Positions 17,415-28,183 of a stretch of DNA of 64,000 nt are shown in pieces. The number at the start of each line of letters is the position of its first letter. Position 1 is the first letter of the stretch. The stretch comes from Anoplopoma fimbria (lineage: Eukaryota; Chordata; Actinopteri; Perciformes; Anoplopomatidae). Position numbers and translations under genes: made by a program. Location of the stretch: the NCBI RefSeq assembly GCF_027596085.1, contig NC_072458.1:227001-291000 (forward strand), in the 5' to 3' direction. The notes under the pieces were generated by a model, which saw nothing but the letters and a program-made list of their open reading frames with translations, made no database searches and was not told where the DNA came from.

Positions 17415-18344
17415 GGGGGCAATTTCACAAAACCTAGATAGCAGATCAAGCCGGGATTTCACTGTTCTCCTGGCTGAAGTTAGCCGTGACTCAGTTTCAT
17501 GACAGCAGTGTCACATAAGTTACCATGGAGATTTATTCTGTGAAGCTAGCCTGCTTCAGATGAAGAGCCAGGATTGATTAATCCTGGTGCTTTATCTCTT
17601 CTGTCAGCAGTCACTCCGATTAGAAACCAATGTGTTTTTACAGTTATTCATATTCTCTTCTATGTATTTTCTCTTATTTATATTAGACTGCATTAAAATT
17701 ACCACAGGTAAATATTCCTTTTGTTATTTTAACAATATGATAATTATTATTTTTATAATTATCCATGTGATATCCATTGTTACTGTTATATATAGTTTTT
17801 TTGTTGTTGAGATTTTGATGATAAAAAGGCTAATACAGCTGCAAAGGCCCAGTTCACTGGACCAACACAATGTACATTCATGAAACAGTAGGTAGAGGAC
17901 ACCACAATGACTTTGACCTTTTTAATTTACTGGGAATATTTGTCTGCTGGGAGCTTGGGAGAGAAAAAATAAATATCGTACGTATGGCTCACAGCTAACG
18001 TTGCTAACAGCATTAAAAGTGCAAACAAAGGCGAAAGTGCTGACGGCGCTAACAATATTTACCTGAGGGGGAACCAGAGGTCGGGTGGGCACCATCAGCT
18101 GTAACTGTATGAGACCAGTGCAGAACAATGTCTGGGAGCTAACAGTGGGGCACGCTCACATGCATTAACGTGCACTACAAACATGGGCAGCCCGCTCAGC
18201 TATGTAGGCGAAGCTCGAATAACCGCACACACAGAGGGGAAGCCACTTCATAGAGATAACATAGAAAATAGTTGTTGGCTGCTTTATCAGTGTTCAGAAT
18301 GTTAGATACAGCTCATTTAACTCTGCTTTTGTGAAATAGACCCC
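17415..18344. mobile_element. Non-autonomous DNA transposon with terminal inverted repeats (930 bp)
   Basis: The left end reads GGGGCAATTTCACAAAA (17416-17432). The right end, read on the minus strand from 18344, is GGGGTCTATTTCACAAAA (18344-18327), so the two ends are inverted copies with one small gap and mismatch. The interior has GGATTGATTAATCCTGG and a GTCACATAAG...CATGGAGATTTATTC stretch that I recall from fish Harbinger/ISL2EU-like or related elements. No transposase frame is present, so it would be non-autonomous. The flanks (CACCT before, TGCTA after) show no clear target duplication. Superfamily uncertain. Confidence 0.65.
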
Positions 18345-20640
18345 TGCTAATTTGCAGATCAGACCAATGATTATATACATTAGTCTGTGCAGCGATAAGT
18401 TATTTTTAATATCCAGTGGACCAGATTAGTCTCTGCGTCTTCTGCTGCTCTCCTCCGTTTTTGAATCCTTCCTGTTTAGCTGAGGCCCTTCTTGCAATAC
18501 ATACCTCCCAGAACCCTACTGTTATTACTTTACTCCCCTCATTTACTTTTAATGCTGCAGGCCCTAATAAATCCAGCCTCATGGTTTTGCATGCCTCAGA
18601 TCTTACTCAGCACAGTAGCTTTGCAGGGTAATAAGGACTTCTTCAAAGCGTGATTCACCATGTATATCTTTAGAAACGGTAGCAGTAAACAGCTGAGCTC
18701 TAAAAAAACGGCAGTTGTTAACTGACTTGTTTGTGTAAATAAAAGTAAAATTATGTAAATAAATAGAAGTGGATGATAATTCACAAGTTTCAGTGAGGGA
18801 TTTTGAGTCGCTGTTTAAGCGTAAGGCTTGTAAAAATGGCTAAAAATACAGTTAAGAAATCATAAACAATATAAATAGAGCAAAGTGTGTTTTTACTGCT
18901 TCTAAAACCTTCACATAGACTTGTTAATTGTTCTTTCTGCTCGCTCTTCATCCCTATATTTTTCAGTGTTCCCTATCCACCACTTGCTGCTCTCTTTATT
19001 GATATCTTTATTTTTATCCGCTTCTGTATCCAACCCCTATTCAAAAAAGGCTGTACAGTTCAGTTTTCTTCCAAGTCTAAAATAACTAATTAAACTGGTA
19101 CATTGGAAGTCACATTCACATATATGTATAACATATTTTAATTATGAGACCCTTAGCATTCAAATATTAGTATTTAGCTCAATGCACTGTAGTACAGCTG
19201 CACAGAGCTGAAATTTCTGTTTGTGTGTGGATAAAATAGTGTGTTTGTGTGATAAGAAATAAGAATGTGGGGGGGGGAAGTCTTGAAGTGAAGGGAGCTG
19301 AATGTGAGCGGCAGTCTTGCATTGTTAGTGTTGGATTTCAGAACAACTTGTCAGCTACAGTAAGTGACAGGGGAACAAGCAAAAGCTGTTATTGTTGTGG
19401 CTGTCAGGCAGAAATTCAGGACAGCACACCCATCCCTCTCCCAGACATTTATCTTTTCTTCCAGCTGCGTGACTTGAACCCAAACAAACACTCTGATTGC
19501 TTGTACTCTGATTGCTCTTACTTCTATGTATTTGTCATAAAGAATTTATTATTAATAATATTATTATTTTTGAGAGATGAGTCTTGAGTAATAATACCTA
19601 GAGTAGACCATGAGAACAATTTATTATTCCATCTACTTACTTGTTTCTTCTGTGAGAGATGTCACTGTTACATTATCGCTTTTTCAGTCACATGGCACAA
19701 AATGGCCATAACACTGCAGAACTTTGATAAGGTTATTCATCAAAGCCAATGACTCAATGACTATGTTCACACTGCAGCTACAGTAAATACATTGAATATG
19801 TCACTCTTCACAGGAGTAAGCCAACTTATTCCTGCAAAGTTTACACAGTCTGGGTAGAAAAGAAAATAACAAGACAGTCGTATCCGCCAAACGCCACAAA
19901 ACTGAGACTACTCTCCCCTACAAACTCACTGTCCCGTCGAGGTGTTTTAAGTTTGTCTTAGGTGTGAAAAGAATTAGGGAGATATTACATCCTAACATTT
20001 TCAGTTACTGTACTTCACCTTAGTTGTTCCCACCAGTTTTATGCTCTGGGCGGCGACTCAAATCTAAAATCCACACTGGTAAGTGGTCCGCTTAAAAGGA
20101 ATAAATATGTCATGAGTGTGTGATGTTGCTGTCAGATTGGGTTTATCACCAGCTGAAGGATTACCTCGCAGCTGCACAATGGTAAATAAGGCTCTCAGGC
20201 AGATACAATGGTGGTATAAATGTAGCCAATGATGACTCACTGTAAGTGCTGTGGTTTCTGGGTTGTCAAAAGCTCACTTTATGGCACGTTGTCTGGGAAT
20301 TGTTCTTGTGTCTCCATGTTGCTAGGCATGCGTCTCTGACACAGTAAACTCACTATCGATGATTCCAGCACACCCACACACTTGTCATTGCCACACGTTG
20401 CGCCGCTTTACTACCAACAAAGTAATATGTATGTTTTCACACAGTAGTAGTCCTACTGCGAGCATGAAAGCTTGTGATTGGTGTGGCATTTTGATTAAGT
20501 AATCTCAGATGTTTAGGGGACTTTTTTTTTTCTGTCTTTTCATTGATTTCATCTCATTTCTGAAACAATTAATTTGTCTATATATTATTTTTTCAGAATT
20601 GGGATTTTATTAGTCTTATTTAAGATCTATTCTCAACATA
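18345..20640. other. Non-coding stretch, nothing recognised
   Basis: AT-rich with an eight-G run near 19270. The frame at 19249-19587 (112 codons) has no recognisable domain. No repeat family identified. Confidence 0.5.
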
Positions 20641-20666
20641 CATTAATATAATTATTGCCAAATTAA

Positions 20667-20698
20667 TTAATATAATATTATAATTAATATTATATTAA
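20667..20698. repeat. Perfect AT-only inverted repeat
   Basis: Arms TTAATATAATATTA (20667-20680) and TAATATTATATTAA (20685-20698) are perfect reverse complements separated by four bases. It could extrude as a cruciform. In AT-only sequence such palindromes arise readily by slippage. Confidence 0.85.
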
Positions 20699-20869
20699 TA
20701 TCAAACTAAGTACACTACAATTGTCAAACACATTTTATTGGGGACCCACTCAAATGACCACTTGTGGGTCGTCAGGTTGTCATTTGTAAACCTATCGCCA
20801 CCATTGCAGCTGCTTCTTTTAATGTACATAGACTTTCACATGCTTTTTCAGCCTGCGAATGGTTTGTTA

Positions 20870-21290
20870 AAGGATGGGTTTGCTTTAGTATAAAGACTGA
20901 AAACGGGTAGAAATGACAAGCCTGTCCCAGTAACAAGATCTGTCCCACAGCACCTTTTAAAGATCATCAATTAACACACTTTTTTAAATTTGTACATTAA
21001 CTGAAGTGTAACAACTACCAAGTTTCGGTTGTTGTATATGTGCCAGATTACTTGTTGGCCAGGCGCAGTCACTTCCTTCACCTTATGGTCACTTTGAGGT
21101 TGCCAGGCAACAGAAACTTCAGAAAATGAGATTTAACCTTGAATCAATGATCTTTAGAGTTGTTGGTAGGAAGATCTTGTTACCTTTTGACAGAGCCAAG
21201 ATAGCTGCTTTCCTCTGATTTCAGACTTAATTCGAAACTAACCTATCACATGGAAATGGTATCTATTTTCTACTAATGCATGTTAGCTTT
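20870..21290. repeat. Foldback-type copy of the percomorph palindromic repeat
   Basis: The left arm (about 20892-20975: ATAAAGACTGAAAACGGG, GTAACAAGATCTG, AAAGATCATCAATTAACAC) is in minus orientation. The right arm (about 21143-21270: AATGATCTTTAGAG, AAGATCTTGTTACC, GACAGAGCCAAGATAGCTG) is in plus orientation, so the two are inverted copies about 165 bp apart. The centre holds TTGGCCAGGCGCAGTCACTTCC, the reverse complement of wording seen at 1634-1655. The same family therefore occurs at 1632-1875. I know the family as common in percomorphs but not its formal name. Confidence 0.65.
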
Positions 21291-21639
21291 CACAATGTTC
21301 GCTACAGTTCAGAAATATCATCTTCACTCATAGTCATGTTTTGCTTTAATCACAACAAATCATTTGTGATCTATGGGCTGTATACATACACTTTGATTGC
21401 TGTGACATTATTATTGTCATACAGAAATGTTATGAGGTGGCTATGTAGCAAAGATATGCATTCTTTAAATAGTTTTATAAGTCTCCCTAAGTGTGGGGTA
21501 TGTCAAAAGTTTATCAAATGGAGCTGCCTTAACACTTTTCAAAATTAATGTGCTTCTCACACCCATTTAGACAGAATGAAATCAATAGGTGAAGAAGTCA
21601 CACGGCCTGCCACCCACCTTCATTTTCATATACATTTTT
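21291..21639. other. Non-coding stretch, nothing recognised
   Basis: The frame at 21276-21548 begins inside the foldback repeat and has no domain. No other structure seen. Confidence 0.5.
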
Positions 21640-21845
21640 ATATTCTGACCAATACCGATTTCTTTTTTTATTTTCTTTTTTTGCCATTTCAGTGGGAAAC
21701 GCTGCACACATTAGCATATAGTGAACCAATATTGCTCCACTTTTAAATATCGCTTATCGGCCAGTCAGTGTTACCGATAAAAGGGAGTCTGCTCTGATCA
21801 CAGCGCTATTTTAAAGTTTTAAAAGAAAAGGTCGAGTTTTCTGTC
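21640..21845. mobile_element. hAT-like repeat fragment ('TATCGG' family)
   Basis: The segment contains AATATCGCTTATCGGCCAG, TGTTACCGATAAAAG and AGTCTGCTCTGATCACAGCG. This wording is familiar from fish hAT-like elements whose terminal regions are rich in TATCGG. A second member appears to lie at 32860-33480, where GAGTCAGATCAC recalls the motif here. No ends or target duplications were found. Confidence 0.45.
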
Positions 21846-22295
21846 AACTGTATTGACATGAGCTTTTTTACAAAACACAGTCAATTTAGATCTTCTTGGA
21901 CTTGTAGCTTTAAAGTAAGTGGTTTTAAAAGACAAAATTAAGTTTATAGTCATGGATTGAATATCAAGTATTGTTCTTGTCCAGGATTATATTCATTCGT
22001 ATTCATGCCTACTTTTTTATTTGAAGGCTGGCTGTCTCCAATTCGATGACACATTGTGGCCTTCATCCAACTTAAACTGGATAGCTTCTGTTTTAAAATG
22101 CAGCACTTAACATTTAAAGTTACAGGAAAGGGCAACTGTCATCTGCGATCAAGTTTTAACCATTGCTGCAATGTATGCAGCAATCTGCATGTTGAGGTCG
22201 TCAACTCTCTTTACCCAATGTGCAGTAGCTAAGGGGAGTTTAAGGTATGGTAAAAATATATACTCCACGTTAATTCACACAAACACAGGGCCAAA
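21846..22295. other. Non-coding stretch, nothing recognised
   Basis: AT-rich sequence leading into the CA tail of the SINE that follows. Confidence 0.5.
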
Positions 22296-22482
22296 ACACA
22301 CACACACACACACACTTAGGGGTTCGGTGCCTTGCTCCAAGGCACCTCGGCAGTGCCCAGGATGTGAACTGGCACCTCTCCAGCTACCACACCACACTCT
22401 GTGCGTGGTCCTTACTGGACTGCCTTGAACTGGCACCTTCTCGGAAGCCAAGTCCCTCCAGACTGAGCTACAGAGCCCAGAC
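22296..22482 (-). mobile_element. tRNA-derived SINE
   Basis: Read on the minus strand from about 22482, the head is CTGGGCTCTGTAGCTCAG. It contains TAGCTCAGTCTGG (22470-22458), a good RNA polymerase III A box of tRNA type. A worn B-box-like CCAGTTCAAGGCA follows at 22433-22421. The body then reads GGTGCCAGTTCAC...CACTGCCGAGGTGCC and GAGCAAGGCACCGAACCCC, wording that I recognise from very common percomorph SINEs. It ends in a TG array (CA on plus, 22296-22315). The B-box damage suggests an old copy. Confidence 0.75.
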
Positions 22483-23536
22483 ATAGTGCAAAACACACCT
22501 AACTCTGGCTTCCCTTAGCACAAGGAAGATAATGCTAATTTCCTCCCTTTGCACTTTGACTCCTACAGTACTCCTACAGTATTGTTATAGTGATGTTTAG
22601 ATTTTGGCTGCATTTTTTGAACTGGCTTTAAAGGGGGAAAACATGATGGAGCTCCAGGGAGTAGATATTTGACATGTATGCCCATGTAATGAAGGATAAA
22701 ATGACCTGGACCACTCTACGCCTGACCAGGCTAAATAAGTGGCCCCAAGTGGGGACCCAGAATCTCAGAGGCAAGATCCACTTGGTTTCAGTCTTTTCAA
22801 CCAAGGCTTGTCAGAGACAAAGATGGCCAATCCATTAATACAAATGGACACACTCTCTAAGTTTAAATGTCTGCTCTAAATTCTTCTTCTCATAGTATTT
22901 TCACTACAACAGATGGCAATTAAACCAAATGACTGATCTCAACTGCTATGAATGGCTGTTTTTTTCTATCGTTGTAATATAACTATTTGACTTCAGGCGC
23001 TCTTTAAATTGGCTTTGAACAAGATACAGTTTTGAGTAGTTTCATTGGTTCAAGTGGAGTCATGGTGGAAAATAAATTGTTGAATTGACAATAAAACTTG
23101 CAAAAAGTAAAACTAAAGCCTATCATATTTGAATAATTTCACATTGCATATACTGAATGTGATAATGGGTTATGGGGGCTTGGTATAGAGTCTAAAACAT
23201 ATTCCTAAAAAGACCACTGTACATTATCTAATTACTAAAATACATTATGTTAAATATTTCCCCTTCTCCTCAATTCTTTCCACATTTTAAGAGTTAAGGC
23301 TTTTTTGTAGTCTCACACACACATCCCAAATCTGTATTTCTGATTAATACTAGCCCGTGGTCATCCATCAACATATGGCTGTCATTACCCCAATCGAATC
23401 CTCACTCTGAAATGCATTTAGGGAAAAAAAGAAAATCTGACTTTTTTTGCTCATCGTCCCATCTGGTGACATGGATAATTAATCACCTAAGCGATGTGCC
23501 TCCGTTCTTCATTATTTAGCCCTGGAGAAGAGGCTG
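22483..23536. other. Non-coding stretch, nothing recognised
   Basis: CTCCTACAGTA is locally duplicated near 22560-22580. No gene or repeat family recognised. Confidence 0.5.
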
Positions 23537-23574
23537 ACACACACACGTGTGCGTGTGCGTGTGCGTGTGTGCGT

Positions 23575-23606
<32 letters not shown>

Positions 23607-23607
23607 A
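23537..23607. repeat. Alternating purine-pyrimidine array (AC/GT/GTGC)
   Basis: Seventy-one bases alternate strictly between purine and pyrimidine: ACACACAC, then a series of GTGTGC and GCGTGT units, then (GT)n. The GC-containing units make it a good Z-DNA candidate. Confidence 0.95.
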
Positions 23608-24029
23608 GCAGCAGAGAGCAAGCGCATGGTCTGGCTCACTATTTCCCCCTTGTTTATGGCAGCTTGTTTGCTCGGCTCCAAACACAAACATGATCAGATT
23701 AACAAACAGTACTGCTCAGGCAATCAGCCCCCCTGTGCTACAGTATAACAGTTCAACTAATGAGGGGCATGAGGTATGAACTTATTTTTATTTTTTTCAT
23801 TTACTACCAGAATGGGGGTCACATGGATTGTACAACAGGTAATTTAGTATACAGAGAAGCAACAATTTGTTGAATAGAAGAGTACAAAATCCTCACAGAG
23901 TGGGCAAGATCTCAACTATGCAGAGATTTCTATTGCCAAGACGTGCAGGATTTACTTCTGCTGGAGCTTTGCCAGTCCAGATTTTGGCCTTACCAAAAAA
24001 AAGTAGAAGTAGAAGTTTTGAGTCTGCCG
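23608..24029. other. Non-coding stretch before a minisatellite
   Basis: AT-rich DNA with short AGTAGAAGTAGAAG tandem copies at about 24001-24015. Nothing else recognised. Confidence 0.5.
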
Positions 24030-24098
24030 ATTTCAGCCCCCCCACGGAGGTATTTTCAGCCCCCCCACGGAGGTATTTTCAGCCCCCCCACGGAGGTA
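24030..24098. repeat. 23-bp minisatellite, three copies
   Basis: The unit TTTTCAG, seven C, ACGGAGGTA is repeated head to tail three times. The copies are identical apart from the entry and exit bases, which implies recent expansion. It has no neighbours of the same kind in the window. Confidence 0.95.
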
Positions 24099-24379
24099 AA
24101 GAAAATGTGTTTGTTTAGTGTTTCCTCTGGACTTTGTTTCAGTTGACCACAGGTTTAACAAAATTAGAAATGCACTATTTTATATGCTTGCAATGAGTCA
24201 TTAGGGCAACAGTAATCAATTAAAATGTTCATATTCATCCGGTTTGTTTTTTTTGTAGTTTTTATTCCATGCCACATTTCTATTATAAACTAAACAATAC
24301 AATTAGAGATGTTTGCAAAGTGTAGATGCTTAACCACTACTTTTATGTTTTAAACTGAAGAGACTAGGCAATGTAAATA

Positions 24380-24545
24380 GTAAATAGACTAGACTAATGT
24401 CTCAATGACTTTGTTAAAGACTGGTGTTGGGATAAGTGTTAATATACTAGACTAGACTAATATCTCAACAACTTTGTTAGAAGAATGGTGTTGGGATAAG
24501 TTTTAATATACTACATTTATATCTCAATGAGTTTGTTAAAGGATG
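24380..24545. repeat. Imperfect tandem repeat, about 63-bp unit, three copies
   Basis: AGACTAATGTCTCAA at 24391 recurs as AGACTAATATCTCAA at 24454, a 63-bp period, and again as TTATATCTCAA near 24517. Each is followed by ACTTTGTTA or GTTTGTTA, and the first two also by GGTGTTGGGATAAG. Copy three is diverged and shortened. Confidence 0.85.
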
Positions 24546-26228
24546 GGTTGCTGCACAGTCATCCATCTAGACTGCTGGGTGTACTGTAGGTGTAAATCAA
24601 TTACTTGCTGCTAACAGGTGGAAAATTGGATTCAAAGTCCCCGAGTTTCCAAATAAAGCATATAAGGAGTGCCTTACAGCAGTGAGGTCTTCATGCTTTA
24701 TGTGTCTTATTTGCAGAGAATGGTGTGCCCACTTAGATCATTTTTAAGGGTGGAACTGAATGGAACAGACAAACAAGGAAAACGCATTTTTCCTCGCAGC
24801 CATCTTATTTATAGACCAACACACTATGCTTGAGCCTTTCTTCAAGTAGACCAGCAGGAACCTTATTAGCCTCTATGTGCAAAAAGTTGTGAGCTACATT
24901 CTTTGCCGACATAAAAAAAATGATTATACAATTGAAAGCTTCATATTTTTCTCCCTTATGGCTTTCACATAAAAATACTCCATGGAACATTTTTAAAACA
25001 CTCAACGAATTAAGCGATTTTACTAATGCCATGACTTAACTCTGCAATGCCCATTAATTCTTGCTTCATATAGCTTTTATAATAAAATGCTTCTAGTTGT
25101 AGTTTGTATCCATTGATCTTAATTTAATGAAACACTGATAGCTTATAAGTTTGAGACTTTTGGAAAGTTCAATGATAGTAACACCCGTAATGTGAGAAAA
25201 GAACAGATGAAAATCAGCTCAAAGGCCTGCTTCAAACCCTTCCAGAATTCTCTGTAAAATGTAATTACCCATTTAGATTTCAAGAGCTTCAATTTCAACC
25301 ATGTTTGATAAGAAAAAAGACTATCTCACACATATCCTACTACATACGTACATGCATACATTTCACCACAGATCTCACACATACCCACATCCTTATCGCC
25401 TCACTGGAGCCCCTTGCGCATACGTTTATAGAACACACCTTATTTTGCATACTGGGTTAAAGGTGATTCCACATATTCAACGAGCCATGTGACTAGCGAG
25501 GGATAATACAGTTTCCCTAAGCCTAGCATTAGTAAATATTTTATACAGAGACCAGCATTTTTAAAACTTTACCCATTGCTTTATTAAAGTTACAAATGCC
25601 TTAAAGCAGATACATTTGTCACACATTCCAAAGACCTTTCAGACGATGCAGAGTTGCATTTTCAGGACACACTCAGCAGGCAAGAATCTGAAAATGATTA
25701 CAGGATTGTTGCTCTTTGGCTTTTGCCAGCAATTTTGACCTGCTGGTTACAGAAGAAATCATAAATAATACTGTAAATATAGAAAAAGATAGGGCATGGT
25801 TAAGACTGTCTCATGCTCTTTAAGATAAGACACAATGGAACACCAGATATGCTGCCCCTGTACACTAAAGTTAATACTTCCTGTGCATGTCATTATGACT
25901 CTGTCCCTGAAAGCTGCAATTTACACTTTATTTGCACTGTATGAAACGTTTGACTCTCACACTTGTAGATATAAGCAAACCCATTACCTGTGGTTCTGGT
26001 TGTGAGTCACCCTGGAGCCAATAGGTCTATGACACCAATCCTAGGTTCTTATTTTGTCCAGAAATACATTTAAAAAATAAAATAAAACAAGGGAAACCAG
26101 GAATTTCCTGTTTTTCACAATCAACTTGTTGTTTCACTGTAATAAAAGGGCAAACCGTTATTGCATTTGTTTCGTAGTGGTCATCTCAAATGATACCAGT
26201 TACCAAGACTGAACACACTTATCCCAGA
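24546..26228. other. Non-coding stretch, nothing recognised
   Basis: AT-rich and complex, without microsatellites or domain-bearing frames. Confidence 0.5.
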
Positions 26229-26290
26229 CTATTATATTCCTTTATTATATTCCTTTATTGATCCCCATGGGGGAAATTCAAGTGACTACA
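26229..26290 (-). mobile_element. 3' tail of a LINE-type retrotransposon
   Basis: On the minus strand the segment reads TTGAATTTCCCCCATGGGG, then ATCAATAAAGG and two perfect copies of AAAGGAATAATAT-type tail sequence (plus-strand ATTATATTCCTTT at 26231-26243 and 26244-26256). Fish non-LTR retrotransposons commonly end in such a 'TTTCCCC..GGGATCAATAAAG' motif with a short tandem tail. Only the tail is seen, as expected for 5'-truncated insertions. The clade cannot be told from it. Confidence 0.6.
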
Positions 26291-28095
26291 GTCAAATACA
26301 TTTTAGGTGGCATGCACAGTTAAGTCAATTTTCCACCTGCTCCCCAAACCTTCAACCAAACACAGTTTCCTAACATGAAACTGCTTTGCTTTAAGGAAAA
26401 ATGGGCCTATGTTGCTGTTGTTAAACCAAACTGCAGTTATTGTAGTCATTTTGCTGTAACGGTAATAATGTGTTGTGGACAGGGCCCACTGCTGCTTTCA
26501 GAAGATGGGATTTTGTTCTTACTGATTTGTCACCTACATTATTAGGCCCTGTGTGATTTGTTTAGCACTGAAATATATTTGGTAGATGTTAGATTTTCAT
26601 TCTGCCTTACTTTCATTCTGTATTATACAGTGAGCTATTGGTTTAAAAAAATACTATAGATGTTGTATGCTAGGCATATAGGTAAGAGTGGCATGTATGT
26701 AAATGATCTAATCCATGCACTATACTGTACTTCCCCTCTGAATGTAAGTGTAAACTTTTTCAAGCTTGTGTTGTTTGAAGTTTTTCACTTTTGATTTGCT
26801 TTCTTTAATACAACTAAGGTTAAAAGTTCTTTAAAATACTTCTCTGAACATACACCTGTCATCTAAAAGTAATCGTGCGCTTTACTATAATTTAATACTA
26901 CTATATGTCATTTGTGTTTATTCCCCCACTGCATAATGGTACTTCAGGTCTAAAGAGGTTAACTTTGTTTGTTAAACAATACTGCTCTTAATGTTTTAAA
27001 TTACCTTTCTCACTGAGCTCCCTCAAAATGTTTCACACGCCTGGCCAGTGTTAGAATGAGCCTCTCAGTTTCAGGGCTAATTTAATTGGCCCTTCTAAAA
27101 TATCAATGGTCCGTAACAAATGTTCCAAAAATGCCACTGAACCCCAGCTGAATCAGTCAGTAGATCCAGTCCCTTTTTGCTCATAAGCTTGGATGGAAGC
27201 ATTGCGGACACTATTATTCCATTTTAAACAAATCCACATTGTCCAATGTGTACCTGCATGAAGCTTTAACCAGCATTCATAACGGATGAAATACACAGTT
27301 CTCGGAACCCATAGAAACATATGAACCCAATTGTACACATACAGGAGTGGGAATGATTGGGTTACCAGGAACTACATTTGCAGACACATCCATCTTCCCT
27401 CAGCCTACACTGATTCCGCTGTAATGAAATCATATCATGCTCCCTAATCAGAACTTTATCAAACCATGTCAGAGCAAAACGAGTGGGTGTGTGAGGCGGG
27501 AAGCAGGGAATCGGCAGGAAAATATAGCTTACATTTGTACATGAATCACAGAGCAGTATGAGAACATGCTCTGTGATGTACAGTTTGGCATTACCATTCT
27601 GGCCTTGTAGTAGGCAGGAGGCTTGCAGACAGTGATATGTGGATCATTGATTTTGCCTGACTACAGCACATTGGATGTAAAAAAAAGAAACTATGACCAT
27701 GAGGTTCAAGAGCTAATTTTTTAAGCTTAAGTGTTGTTAATGGGTGATCAGTTTACCAAAGCTACCTAGTTAGTTAATATTGATTCAATTTGCCTTGGTA
27801 GTTTTCACACTAGTCTGGTTTTTCCTACTCTCTTTGAAGGTGATTTAGATGATTTTTCATGTGGTGTCAAAAAAGCAATTTTGAGGATATAAGCAATCAC
27901 CTAGTCCCTAATAGTGTTCCATACACGCATACAAATACACACATACACTATGTAATTATGTGTGCCAGGCTTCTAAAAACGGTTGGAAAACACATAAATA
28001 TGCATAAAGAAGGAAATGGACGAGAGAGTAGACTGGTTCATTCAGCAATGTTGCCAATGAATATTGCTATTCATAAATGATTGAAAAGTTATGAA
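26291..28095. other. Non-coding stretch, nothing recognised
   Basis: AT-rich, no gene or repeat family recognised. Short frames only. Confidence 0.5.
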
Positions 28096-28099
28096 TAGA

Positions 28100-28183
28100 G
28101 ATATATTTGATTTACTCATAGTCATGTTTGTTGTAGAAACTGATATATTTGTTTTACTCATAGTCATGTTTGTTGTAGAAACT
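28100..28183. repeat. 42-bp tandem duplication
   Basis: The unit GATATATTTGNTTTACTCAT...TTGTAGAAACT occurs at 28100 and again at 28142 with a single difference. It looks like a recent two-copy duplication. Confidence 0.95.

Noticed and set aside
22400..22482. Possible tRNA gene on the minus strand
   Set aside because: Only the A box and a worn B box are tRNA-like. The flanking body is that of a SINE and the cloverleaf is not intact.
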